Assembly (NCBI RefSeq): GCF_947087965.1
Contig: NZ_CAMUES010000003.1
Location: 62,001 to 126,000 of the forward strand
Direction of reading: 5' to 3'
Source of the DNA: an uncultured Mobiluncus sp.
Lineage (GTDB): Bacteria; Actinomycetota; Actinomycetes; Actinomycetales; Actinomycetaceae
Length of the DNA stretch: 64,000 nt
The notes under the pieces are model-generated. The model was not told the origin of the DNA and searched no databases. It was given only the letters and a program-made list of their open reading frames with translations. The position numbers were made by a program, and so were the translations under genes. Of this stretch, positions 26,486 through 34,517 are shown one piece after another (the stretch's first letter is position 1; each line of letters opens with the position of its first letter).

Positions 26486-27586
26486 CCGTGTCACATAGCT
26501 GCAACCCCTGCAGCGTGCCCTCAACGAGGACGCTCTGTGTCGTAGACATGTGCCTGCAATGCGTGTCTGTGTCTCTCTCTTAAAAGGTTTGGGTCGAAAT
26601 ACCGCAAAATTACGAAACACCGCCGAAATGTGACGTGTCTATGCAGGTCACAGCGTTATCGCGTGTTTCGTAGTTTTGTTCCTTTCGTTTGCGGAAATCA
26701 CGAAACCGCAGGTAGAGCGTTTCGTAATTTTTTCGTATTTTGATCGGCAAATTACGAAACGAGGTCAAAACTACGAAACGAACACACAACACCTGTGTTG
26801 CGTGTCACACAACGGCGCGCCACGGACGTGTTGCAGCGTGGCAGTATCCCGGCCGTGTCACATAGCTGCAACCCCTGCAGCGTGCCCTCAACGAGGACGC
26901 TCTGTGTCGTAGACATGTGCCTGCAATGCGTGTCTGTGTCTCTCTCTTAAAAGGTTTGGGTCGAAATACCGCAAAATTACGAAACACCGCCGAAATGTGA
27001 CGTGTCTATGCAGGTCACAGCGTTATCGCGTGTTTCGTAGTTTTGTTCCTTTCGTTTGCGGAAATCACGAAACCGCAGGTAGAGCGTTTCGTAATTTTTT
27101 CGTATTTTGATCGGCAAATTACGAAACGAGGTCAAAACTACGAAACGAGCGCGCTACAGACGTGTCACAGGTCATAAAAAGGCGCGCCCCTTGCGTGTCA
27201 CCGTGACGCAGCATCCCGGCCGTGTCACATAGCTGCAACCCCTGCAGCGTGCCCTCAATGAGGACGGTCTATGTCGTAGACATGTGCCCGTAATGTGTGT
27301 CTGTGTCTCTCTCTTAAAAGGTTTGGGTCGAAATACCGCAAAATTACGAAACACCGCCGAAATGTGACGTGTCTATGCAGGTCACAGCGTTATCGCGTGT
27401 TTCGTAGTTTTGTTCCTTTCGTTTGCGGAAATCACGAAACCGCAGGTAGAGCGTTTCGTAATTTTTTCGTATTTTGATCGGCAAATTACGAAACGAGGTC
27501 AAAACTACGAAACGAGCGCGCTACAGACGTGTCACAGGTCATAAAAAGGCGCGCCCCTTGCGTGTCACCATGCCGCCACACAACAG
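26486..27586. repeat. Three tandem 367-bp repeats with TACGAAAC iteron motifs
   Basis: Units begin with CCGTGTCACATAGCTGCAAC at 26486, 26853 and 27220, an exact 367-bp period. The first ~290 bp are nearly identical; the last ~75 bp of unit 1 differ from units 2 and 3. Each has about seven TTACGAAAC/GTTTCGTAA/CTACGAAAC motifs in both orientations. In unit 1, GTTTCGTAGTTTTG (26665-26678) is inverted at 26766-26779, nested around GTTTCGTAATTT (26719-26730) and its complement (26749-26760). No convincing gene lies inside. Confidence 0.85.
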
Positions 27587-28015
27587 CTGCCCCACCACAA
27601 CACCCCAGCCGTGCCACGTGGCGTGTAGAAACGTGCTCGGTTCGATTCGTAAAGATTAGGTCGCAGGCTATTGTGCGCGACGCATAAGTTCCGTACGATG
27701 GCCCCCAGACCGTATGTGGCGTTTTAATTCGTTTTTGGTTTAGCCAGCCGCATACGGGGGATAACCCCGAGGATAATTCATAAAGAGACAGCCTCTCGAC
27801 CGTGATAGGCGCGGTTCCTCCGACGAGATAGACCGGTCGGCAACGGCATTGCCAACCACAAAAGCGGTCAGGTAGGGAGTAAGCGCTCCCGTAAAGCGAT
27901 GGGACGGCAGACCACCGTTCTAGCGAGTTGAGCACGGCACTCCAAGCCGCCTGAATAGCAAGCCGGTAAAGCACCCCGCTCCGGGACAGATCAATCTGCC
28001 CAGGAGCGTTTTTCT
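27587..28015 (+). promoter_or_regulatory. Structured leader with a terminator/SD hairpin before the HTH gene
   Basis: About 400 nt without a gene and with many short stems, such as GGCAA-N5-TTGCC near 27840 and GGGAG-N6-CTCCC near 27875. It ends in CGCTCC-GGG-A-CAGA-TCAA-TCTG-CCC-A-GGAGCG (27977-28008) followed by TTTTTCT and the ATG at 28016. The only SD-like sequence, AGGAG (28002-28006), is inside the right arm. The hairpin therefore looks like an intrinsic terminator that also hides the SD. Confidence 0.6.
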
Positions 28016-28324
28016 ATGTCCGAAAAGGACACGACTACCGCCGTCGCGCCACGCTTTTACACGCTGCAGGAACTCGCCGATCTCGGCGTCGGCTCCGAGT
28101 CCACGTTGCGAAAAGCTATTAAAGAGGGCCGTCTTTCATTCCACCGTTTCGGCACCGCCTATCGGATTCGCCAAGACGATCTCGACGCCTACCTCGCGGC
28201 CGCACGCCGCCCTGCCCCGCAGCTATTCGACGGCTTCGTCGATGCCGTCGTGAATGCAGCGCCCCAACTGACAGATGAGCAGCGCCAGCAGCTCGTCACG
28301 GTGCTGGGCGGTGTGAAGCACTAA
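28016..28324 (+). CDS. Excisionase-family HTH protein
   Basis: A 102-residue protein with a MerR-like/excisionase helix-turn-helix (YTLQELADLGVGSESTLRKAIKEGRLSFHRFGTAYRIRQDDLDAYL-region, residues ~15-60) and a short C-terminal helix. Such proteins direct excision or regulate element genes. It may be the directionality factor for the serine integrase at 37701, or a transfer regulator (inference). Translation depends on the SD buried in the preceding hairpin. Confidence 0.8.
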   Translation: MSEKDTTTAVAPRFYTLQELADLGVGSESTLRKAIKEGRLSFHRFGTAYRIRQDDLDAYLAAARRPAPQLFDGFVDAVVNAAPQLTDEQRQQLVTVLGGVKH

Positions 28325-28495
28325 TGCGGACAAACCCGCCTACGACGAGATCCCGCCGCTTAGCTCAGCTAGTCAGGCTGGGTCTTGAACTGAGTGCGAG
28401 GGCTGATGGGTGATGGCCGTGCTACTACACACGCGCGCTCCACCGTCGTGCCCCGAGTCCAAATAAACAGTTCATTCAACCAAGGAGAACAAACC

Positions 28496-28795
28496 ATGTC
28501 TTTCAGAGACGATTACGCAGCAGCGCTGCGCGATGAGCAGCAAGCAAAAGATACCGTGAACGAGGCGCGCCGTGCACACAAAGCGACAAAGGAGCGCCTT
28601 GCGCAGTTGCGCAAGTATGCCGAAGAGTTCGAGGTGAATCTCGACGGTGACAAGTCCGCCAGCACCGAAGGGGACGGTGACAAGTCCGCCAGCACCGAAG
28701 GGGACAGCGATACACCTGAGAACGGTGACGGCGACACGCCTGAGAGCACCGAGGGCAGTAAGCCGAAGCGGCATCTAGAAGTTGTACCCGACTAA
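28496..28795 (+). CDS. Small acidic protein with a duplicated 30-bp segment
   Basis: A 99-residue protein of unknown family. A charged helix (residues ~5-45) is followed by an acidic Ser/Thr tail containing GDKSASTEGD twice, produced by a 30-bp tandem duplication (about 28644-28703). AAGGAG lies 8 bp before the ATG. A hairpin at 28803-28835 follows. The helical N-terminus and acidic tail could suit a protein-binding or DNA-mimic role, but nothing shows this directly. Confidence 0.65.
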   Translation: MSFRDDYAAALRDEQQAKDTVNEARRAHKATKERLAQLRKYAEEFEVNLDGDKSASTEGDGDKSASTEGDSDTPENGDGDTPESTEGSKPKRHLEVVPD

Positions 28796-28802
28796 CCCTT
28801 TA

Positions 28803-30207
28803 GCCGTACACGCAATCACCTCATGTGTGTACGGCCACGCGGCGTGACGACGTACAGCCGTCACGTTTGATGTCGCCACACACCCCGCTCGCAAGGGCGG
28901 GGTTTTCGCGTGTGTGCGGGTGGCTGCGGCACCGCTACACGTGACACTGTCACGATGCTTGCGCCGGTATCGGCGACGGGGCATATACACGTCTGCCCCG
29001 TCGCCTGGATCATCCGCCACATGGCTGGCGGTATGTCGCGCTGCTGTTATGCGCGGTTCTGGCCGGCATAGTCTTGTGTGGACTTGAAATATGCCGAAGA
29101 CGGGGCCGTGGGTGCAGCAAAGACAGCAGCGTGGACAGAGCAGATTTCAGCAGCTGTGCTGCTGAAGTTGTGACCGCGACGGCAGATGGTATGCGGCGGA
29201 CGCCGCATAATGGACGCGTCGTGAGATACGCCAATATCCATCTCGGCAGGCTTGCCGTTATGGAGCGTTTCGTGATGACCCAAACACGACACATCGATGC
29301 TGGCATATCCGAATGTATATCAACGGGATATATCGGATTGCCGGCAGTGTCGTGATACGGAGCATGGGTCATCACATAAGGTGCAGCGCCAGCTGCACTA
29401 TTGGGCATCTTGACCGGAGCGCAGGCGGAGGGCAAGACAGCACCAGCCAGACCGAGCGAGCGAGGTCTGAGACTGGGGCTGTAGGGGGCGGCGCGCCAGC
29501 GCCGGGCACCGGGTTATGCGAGCGCCAGCGAGTAGTAATACCCGGTGCAGTGCCTCGGCTATGCCGAGCGCCGGAGCGCAGCGGAGGCGTCGCACCCCCT
29601 TATGCCCTTTTCCCCCTTCTACCCCTATAACGACAAACATATAGGGGTTTTGACACAGAAGGGGGCTGCGACCTGCGTGTTTCGGGTCTTAATGCGGTCT
29701 TCGACCCTTACCCGAAACGGCCCGTTGATGCGCGAAGCGCACATGGTGCCTACGCAAAACCTGCAGGTCGCCACGCTGTGCGCACCACATGCGGCGTCAG
29801 CCACTGTATGTCGGTCTTAAAGTAAGGGCCGATGACGGGTGGAAACGCCGCTTGCGGCGTGTTCCCGCGTCATCGAGACACCTGCAGCGAGCTTGCGAGC
29901 GCAAGGTGTCTAACCGAACGGCAAGACCGACATTGTTTACGTGGTGCGCGCAGCGACACCCTGCACTCTGGCACCGCCGTCAGGCGGTCATTGCAGGGTG
30001 TTCCAAATCCCGCAGCGAGCCATCCGCCGCCAGGCGGTGTTGATGCTGCTGCGGGGGTAACGACACGGGCTGAGTAACACACTCCATATCGGCCCGTGCC
30101 ATAAGCACAGTATCGGTGCAGACGCATCACGCTCGCGGCGGAGATATGCGCGCAAGCGCATGTAATGAGCACCGCCAGCGACGTGTGTTTCGCGAGCGCC
30201 CGCTCGC
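28803..30207. repeat. Array of about twenty perfect hairpins, no gene
   Basis: Perfect stems include 28803-28811/28827-28835, 28972-28983/28994-29005 (12 bp), 29146-29154/29158-29166, 29190-29197/29202-29209, 29381-29387/29392-29398, 29506-29514/29540-29548, 29679-29687/29710-29718, 29831-29837/29868-29874, 29876-29883/29904-29911, 29956-29965/29992-30001 (10 bp), 30009-30016/30048-30055 and 30064-30070/30092-30098. Many are nested, with an inner G+C stem closed by GCCA, GTCA or GCAA loops. A 104-nt element at 29272-29375 has three stacked stems. Open frames here have no motifs. Confidence 0.75.
28883..28906 (+). terminator. Terminator after the small acidic protein gene
   Basis: CCCCGC (28883-28888) pairs with GCGGGG (28897-28902), followed by TTTT. 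It is the first clear intrinsic terminator after 28795. Confidence 0.75.
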
Positions 30208-30315
30208 AGCAGATCCAGCGGCAGCTGTTGATGTAAATGTGTAGCGCCGCGACCCGATTGGTTCATCTTTGTGGGCCACGGCTGTACGGCCCTGTGGCGG
30301 CCGTAGACGCCTCGG

Positions 30316-31662
30316 ATGGACGGAGTGCGCGTGCAGAAGAACAGTTTCAAGACGTCGCTGTTCGTCGTGTATCTGCCGAAGTCGATGTGCAAGGAGATCC
30401 CCGACTACTACACCAGTGAGGTGGACGGGCGCGAAGTGAAACGTCCGCGCTATGTCGCCCGCGACTACGAGGAAGCAAAGCAGTACCTCGAAGAGTCAAT
30501 GCGCTGGCTTGCAGAAAACTTCATCCCCGGCGGTATCGACGCAGTCGCTGGCGGTGATATGAACTTTGACGAATCAACGCCACACATCCAGTTCCAGGCG
30601 GATACGTTCTCACCGAAGCCCGAAGATCCCGACAAGCTCCGTTGCCGCCCCGGCATCGCGTACAACACTGACACCTCAGTGCGGTACACATCCGGCCCGA
30701 AGAAGGGCAAGCAGATCTCGGGTAACCAGAAGTTCATCGACGCGCAACGGGGCCTGCGCGAACACATGCACTCGCTCGGCTATCCGGTGGAACTAGAAGT
30801 CTCCGAACGTCATGACGAGTCACTCAACCTCGACCGCTACACCGAGCAACAAGACCGGGAGCGCGATCTCGCCAAGCGCGAGGATGATGTGGAAGTCAAG
30901 AAGCGATCCGTGCAGCGCGACATGGACGCAATTGATCGTGACCGCGAGCAGGCTGCTAAGGAACTTGAACAGGCGCAAGAAGCCCGCGAAGCAGCCCAGC
31001 GCGTACAGGAGAATGCTGAAGCACAGGCTCGCGAGGTTGCCGAGCGTGTGCTCAAGGAAGCACGCGAGAAGGCCGAGCAAGAAGCCGAAGAGATCCGCAG
31101 CGAAGCACGCAAGGATGCTGAGCAGGAGTTGGGCCTGGCCGAAGCGCAAGCAGACGAGCTGCTCGAACGAGCCGAAGAGACTGCGCGGGCCAAGGCGGGC
31201 GATATTACAGCCGCAGCTCGCAGCGAAGCAGAGACGATCACTCGCAAGACCGACGAGGCCCGTAAGCAGGCTGAGCGCGACGCCGAGACGATCCGCAGCA
31301 AAGCACGAGATGAGGCCACGAGCATCCGCGACGAGGCCACACGCGACGCTGCAGTAACGCGCAAGGATGCCCGCGATGAGGCTGATCAGATCCGCCGCAA
31401 CGCGCACACGGACGCCGAAGATGAAGCCGCCATCATCATCGAAGAAGCGGTGAAGTCAGGACAACAGTTGGAGCACTTGGATAAGAAGTTCCTGGTGCAA
31501 GAACTGCATCGCAGCCCAGAGTTGCTTGAGCGTTACACGCTGTTCAGGCAGTCGCAGACCTCAGGCAAGAAGGGCGGGGCGCAGCAGCGTGCACGCGAGC
31601 GCATCGAGAAGCGCCGCCAGCAGCAACAGCAGCGTGATCGTGATGGCGGTATGGAGTTGTAG
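30316..31662 (+). CDS. Divergent MobV/Pre-like relaxase with long coiled-coil tail
   Basis: A 448-residue protein. The N-terminal ~170 residues resemble MobV/Pre plasmid-mobilisation relaxases: VRVQK at the start, LFVVYLPKSM, FIPGGIDAVAGGDMNFDESTPHIQFQADTF. In typical MobV the metal motif is HLDExTPHxH; here it is NFDESTPHIQF, so two histidines are replaced. The region before it is about 50 residues shorter than usual. Residues ~180-410 are an Ala/Glu/Arg-rich coiled coil with 11-residue EARxxAE periodicity. A TAG lies in frame 12 bp upstream. It may nick an oriT in the hairpin array just upstream, or be a decayed relaxase. Confidence 0.7.
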   Translation: MDGVRVQKNSFKTSLFVVYLPKSMCKEIPDYYTSEVDGREVKRPRYVARDYEEAKQYLEESMRWLAENFIPGGIDAVAGGDMNFDESTPHIQFQADTFSPKPEDPDKLRCRPGIAYNTDTSVRYTSGPKKGKQISGNQKFIDAQRGLREHMHSLGYPVELEVSERHDESLNLDRYTEQQDRERDLAKREDDVEVKKRSVQRDMDAIDRDREQAAKELEQAQEAREAAQRVQENAEAQAREVAERVLKEAREKAEQEAEEIRSEARKDAEQELGLAEAQADELLERAEETARAKAGDITAAARSEAETITRKTDEARKQAERDAETIRSKARDEATSIRDEATRDAAVTRKDARDEADQIRRNAHTDAEDEAAIIIEEAVKSGQQLEHLDKKFLVQELHRSPELLERYTLFRQSQTSGKKGGAQQRARERIEKRRQQQQQRDRDGGMEL

Positions 31663-32231
31663 CACTGCTCTCCCCTGCCCTGTACGGCCTTCTGCGGGCC
31701 TAACAGGGGGCCGTCGGCGTCGTAGGTCATTGGCGGCGGGTAAACGGCTGATATTCAGCGAAAATCGAAGAAATCTCGGCTAGGCGGGGCCGGTGTCACT
31801 ACGTTGCGCAGTGAATTGGCCTGTTGAGTGGCGGAGATAGTGCGCAGCACGTCGGTGTGTACGACGGGGCATGTGCTGCGCAGAAGAGATGTCCGTAGAA
31901 GGGCCGACAGAATGTCGTTGTCATTCTGTTGCGTAGTAAAGGTGTCAATAGGATGACAAACCACTTCACTGCCCAATTCACATGTCATTAAAGTGACAGG
32001 GCATTTGATTGCGCAGTAAACGTGTCGATGAAATGGGTGCCCAATACACAGTGCAACCTACGTGTTAATGAAATGTCACAGACACTACATAGTGCAGTGA
32101 GTTGCGCAGCAGAAACGCCAGTAAAAGCACCGCACCACTGCACCGTAAAACTGCACAAGTGATTCGCAGCAAATTGGCGTGTGAAATGGTTGAAAAAATA
32201 ACCCCGCAGGTTTCCCTGCGGGGTTTCGTAG
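31663..32231. repeat. Iteron-like repeats between the relaxase and ssb
   Basis: No gene seen. TTGCGCAG or TTGCGTAG occurs at 31804, 31928, 32009 and 32102, and TGCGCAG at 31841 and 31877. Two of these are followed by related text: AGTAAAGGTGTCAATAGGAT and AGTAAACGTGTCGATGAAAT. A third related piece is TACGTGTTAATGAAATGTCA near 32060. Spacing is irregular (about 80-125 bp). Confidence 0.55.
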
Positions 32232-32657
32232 TTAGAACGGTACTTCTTCGCCCTCAGCGCCAGCCAGGGCGGCGGTCGCCGCCTCGCCTCCGCGACGGGC
32301 AGCGCGAGCAGCGGACTCCTTCTTGGAATCGATCAGCTGCACCGTGTCGATGCGCGCCACCAGCGGGTACTGCTTCACACCGTCCTTGTCGGTGTAGACG
32401 TCGGTCTTGAGCGAGTAGCTCACCGCAACGCGATCGCCGGAGCCGATGCAGCCGAACACACCGGGGTTCGCGGCGTCCTGGACGTAGCCGGTCAGCTCCA
32501 CGATCTCGCTTTCCACCTTGCCGGTGGACTTGTTCTTGAAGGTGTTGCGCGCATAGACGCTGAGCTTCACCGTCGCGCCGCCGTTTGCGTGCTCGAACAG
32601 CTTGGGTGCGCGAGCTGCGTTGCCGACGATGGTGCCGTTGTTGAAGGGGTTGGACAT
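32232..32657 (-). CDS. ssb: Single-stranded DNA-binding protein, element-encoded
   Basis: A 141-residue OB-fold SSB: TIVGNAARAP and VKLSVYARNTF early, GDRVAVSYSL in the middle, and an acidic tail ending EEVPF, like the partner-binding tip of SSB. It differs clearly from chromosomal SSBs, as is usual for plasmid copies. ATG at 32657 has AAGGAG upstream. It would protect single strands during transfer or replication. Confidence 0.85.
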   Translation of the reverse strand: MSNPFNNGTIVGNAARAPKLFEHANGGATVKLSVYARNTFKNKSTGKVESEIVELTGYVQDAANPGVFGCIGSGDRVAVSYSLKTDVYTDKDGVKQYPLVARIDTVQLIDSKKESAARAARRGGEAATAALAGAEGEEVPF

Positions 32658-32711
32658 GATGGTTCTCCTTACGTGAGTGGGTGTGATTTGCCGTGCAATT
32701 TGGGTACTTAA

Positions 32712-32730
32712 GCAGCGGCTTTGCCGCTGC
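32712..32730 (-). terminator. Hairpin between the 47-residue gene and ssb
   Basis: GCAGCGGC (32712-32719) pairs with GCCGCTGC (32723-32730) around TTT. There is no long T-run, so it may be a processing site rather than a terminator. Confidence 0.45.
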
Positions 32731-32746
32731 GGGGGTTGAGCTGTCG

Positions 32747-32890
32747 TTACAGCACTGCCCAGGGCAGCGGTGTGCCTGCCGCCTCTAGGTCGCGCAGTTC
32801 TTGTGCTGCGCCCGGATCGGCGTCCTCGCCGTCGATGCCGTCGGCGAGCTGGTAGAGCAGTTCCAGGTCGGTGTGGGTGATGTCGCGCAT
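32747..32890 (-). CDS. Small acidic protein, 47 residues
   Basis: MRDITHTDLELLYQLADGID then GEDADPGAAQELRDL to AVL, strongly acidic and helical. GGAGG lies 6 bp before the ATG at 32890, and the frame is clean. It sits between the DUF4192 and ssb genes on the same strand. I do not recognise a family; the good SD supports translation. Confidence 0.6.
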   Translation of the reverse strand: MRDITHTDLELLYQLADGIDGEDADPGAAQELRDLEAAGTPLPWAVL

Positions 32891-33010
32891 CAGGTGCCTC
32901 CTTGTTCGGATGGATGGTCAATCCGTCTGTTGGAGACAGCTCTGCTGTCTAGGGGGTTCTCCCCCGCCCCGCTAGGTGTGCATCTCTGCTGGCCACGGCC
33001 CCGCGAGAAA

Positions 33011-33040
33011 AAGAAACCCCGTTGCATCGCTGCAACGGGG
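33011..33040 (-). terminator. Terminator of the DUF4192 gene
   Basis: CCCCGTTGCA (33017-33026) pairs with TGCAACGGGG (33031-33040) around TCGC. On the minus strand the stem is followed by TTTCTTTTT. Confidence 0.88.
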
Positions 33041-33049
33041 TGTGTGGTG

Positions 33050-34072
33050 CTACTCGGTGAACAAGATCGTGCGGGTCTTCTCAGCGCCCTCGCGGACGAG
33101 TTCGACCATCCGCTCGCCCTGGCCAATGTCGGTCAGCTTGGCCACCAGAGACGGGAAATTCTCGTCTGGTCCGATCTCGGTGGCTCGCTGCGCAGCCACG
33201 CCAGCTAGTCCCGGCTGGCCTGTGGCGTGAGCGAGCACGGCAACAGTGGCGGTGAGCTGCGCCCGCATCCCCGGCCAGCTGGTCGGGACAGCGCGCATAA
33301 CCTGCTCTATGAACGCAAGGCCAGCCTGCGGCTCATCGAGCAGCGCTGCGAGCAGCGTGTCTCGCAAGCGCGGCGTGGTGAAGCATTTCAGCGCAGACCG
33401 AACAGCACGAGTGCTCGGCTGGGTGATCCCTGCCGCCGCCTGCTCGTATTCACGCTGCAGCACGTCCGCGAACATGGGCGGGATATACGCCAGCGCGTCT
33501 TCGATGATGTCGGCGTGCTCGGCAGCGTCGATGCCGTGATCGGTGCTGTTCAACCGTGCTTCGATGTCGTCTTTGCTCGGCTCCGGCAGCTCTCCGGTGT
33601 GCTCTAGCATCTGCTGAAGCGCCGCCGATGCGGCGACCTCGCCGACAACGCCGTGGCGTGGCTCGTCGATGAGCGGATGCTGGTACACAGACCACCACGC
33701 GGCCCCGGTGACGATTTCGGGCACCTGCACCACCCCGAGCAGCGGCGGTAGGTGCACTGCCCCGCTGGTGAGGTACGTGGCCGTCTCGTCGAAGACCGGT
33801 TGCGCAATGTCATCGCTGATCATGTACGCGATAACTGCGTCGAGTTCGAGGTGGTGGACCCACGCTGCGAACCGCTCGCGGCTCTCGTTGAGCTTCTCCA
33901 CGGCCTCGTCCAGGTCGAACCGTGCGACCGGGCCGAGGCGGACGGTGTCGACGCCCTCGTCGTCGACGAAGAACGCGAGGATCAGCGAGTTGTTCGGGTA
34001 GAAGCCGAGGATGCCGGGGAGGTTCGCAAGGATCTCGCCGTGAGATGCAAGCGTGTGGGAATGAGTGGACAT
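33050..34072 (-). CDS. DUF4192 family protein
   Basis: A 340-residue protein of the actinobacterial DUF4192 family (LPGILGFYPNNSLILAFF near the N-terminus is the typical signature). Function is not established; members are frequent on plasmids and integrated elements. ATG at 34072 has AGGAG upstream; an ATG six codons earlier lacks one. It has its own terminator and starts a minus-strand group with the 47-residue protein and ssb. Confidence 0.8.
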   Translation of the reverse strand: MSTHSHTLASHGEILANLPGILGFYPNNSLILAFFVDDEGVDTVRLGPVARFDLDEAVEKLNESRERFAAWVHHLELDAVIAYMISDDIAQPVFDETATYLTSGAVHLPPLLGVVQVPEIVTGAAWWSVYQHPLIDEPRHGVVGEVAASAALQQMLEHTGELPEPSKDDIEARLNSTDHGIDAAEHADIIEDALAYIPPMFADVLQREYEQAAAGITQPSTRAVRSALKCFTTPRLRDTLLAALLDEPQAGLAFIEQVMRAVPTSWPGMRAQLTATVAVLAHATGQPGLAGVAAQRATEIGPDENFPSLVAKLTDIGQGERMVELVREGAEKTRTILFTE

Positions 34073-34180
34073 GGCAGTGCTCCTTTGCACGAATACGGGG
34101 TGTATGTGGTCAATCCCGTATTCGGCCCGGCTCTGCCGGTCGCAGGCGTATCCCAGCAGTACAGTGCCTTTGTGCGCCGG

Positions 34181-34233
34181 GCGTCGCTAGCGCAGCCTGG
34201 TGCCTTCTCGCCGGGTGCGAGCGCTAGCGACGC
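34181..34233. repeat. 13-bp perfect inverted repeat beside the resolvase remnant
   Basis: GCGTCGCTAGCGC (34181-34193) pairs with GCGCTAGCGACGC (34221-34233) across 27 nt. It could be a terminator or part of an old resolution site, since it ends 10 bp from the resolvase remnant. Confidence 0.5.
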
Positions 34234-34242
34234 AGCCTGTGC

Positions 34243-34515
34243 TTAGGCGTCGGCTTCGATGCGCTTGAGAGCGCGATAGATCGTCGGCCGCGAGACGTTG
34301 AATGTCCTGGCTACTGCACTGACGGACTTGCCGCCCTCAATAAGCTCCTTGGCGATCTGGGCTTGTTCTTGGTCGAGCTTCGGTTTGGGGCCGGCGACCC
34401 TGCCCTGGGCGCGGGCGTGCGCCACGCCCTCACGGGTGCGCTGGACAAGAAGGTCACGCTGAGTGTCGAGCTACTGTCTCTGCTTGGAGGTTGGAACGTA
34501 GGCGTAACCGATGAG
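34243..34515 (-). pseudogene. Serine resolvase remnant with internal deletion
   Basis: The frame starts GYAYVPTSKQRQ, equivalent to the resolvase GYARVSTxxQ with the catalytic Ser altered to a TSK context. A stop codon follows (34471-34473), then LDTQRDLLVQRTREGVAHARAQGR joins the start of the catalytic domain directly to its end, so about 120 residues are missing. The C-terminal HTH (KSVSAVARTFNVSRPTIYRAL) is intact. Confidence 0.75.
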
Positions 34516-34517
34516 CG

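Noticed and set aside
26600..27480. Short frames of about 60 codons repeated in the 367-bp units
   Set aside because: Same frame in each copy simply reflects the repeat; no SD and no protein-like composition.
28351..28420. tRNA gene (TTAGCTCAG resembles a D-loop)
   Set aside because: No matching acceptor stem, anticodon arm or GGTTCGA T-loop could be found.
29398..30392. Several overlapping frames in the hairpin array
   Set aside because: High G+C palindromes keep frames open on both strands; none has family motifs.
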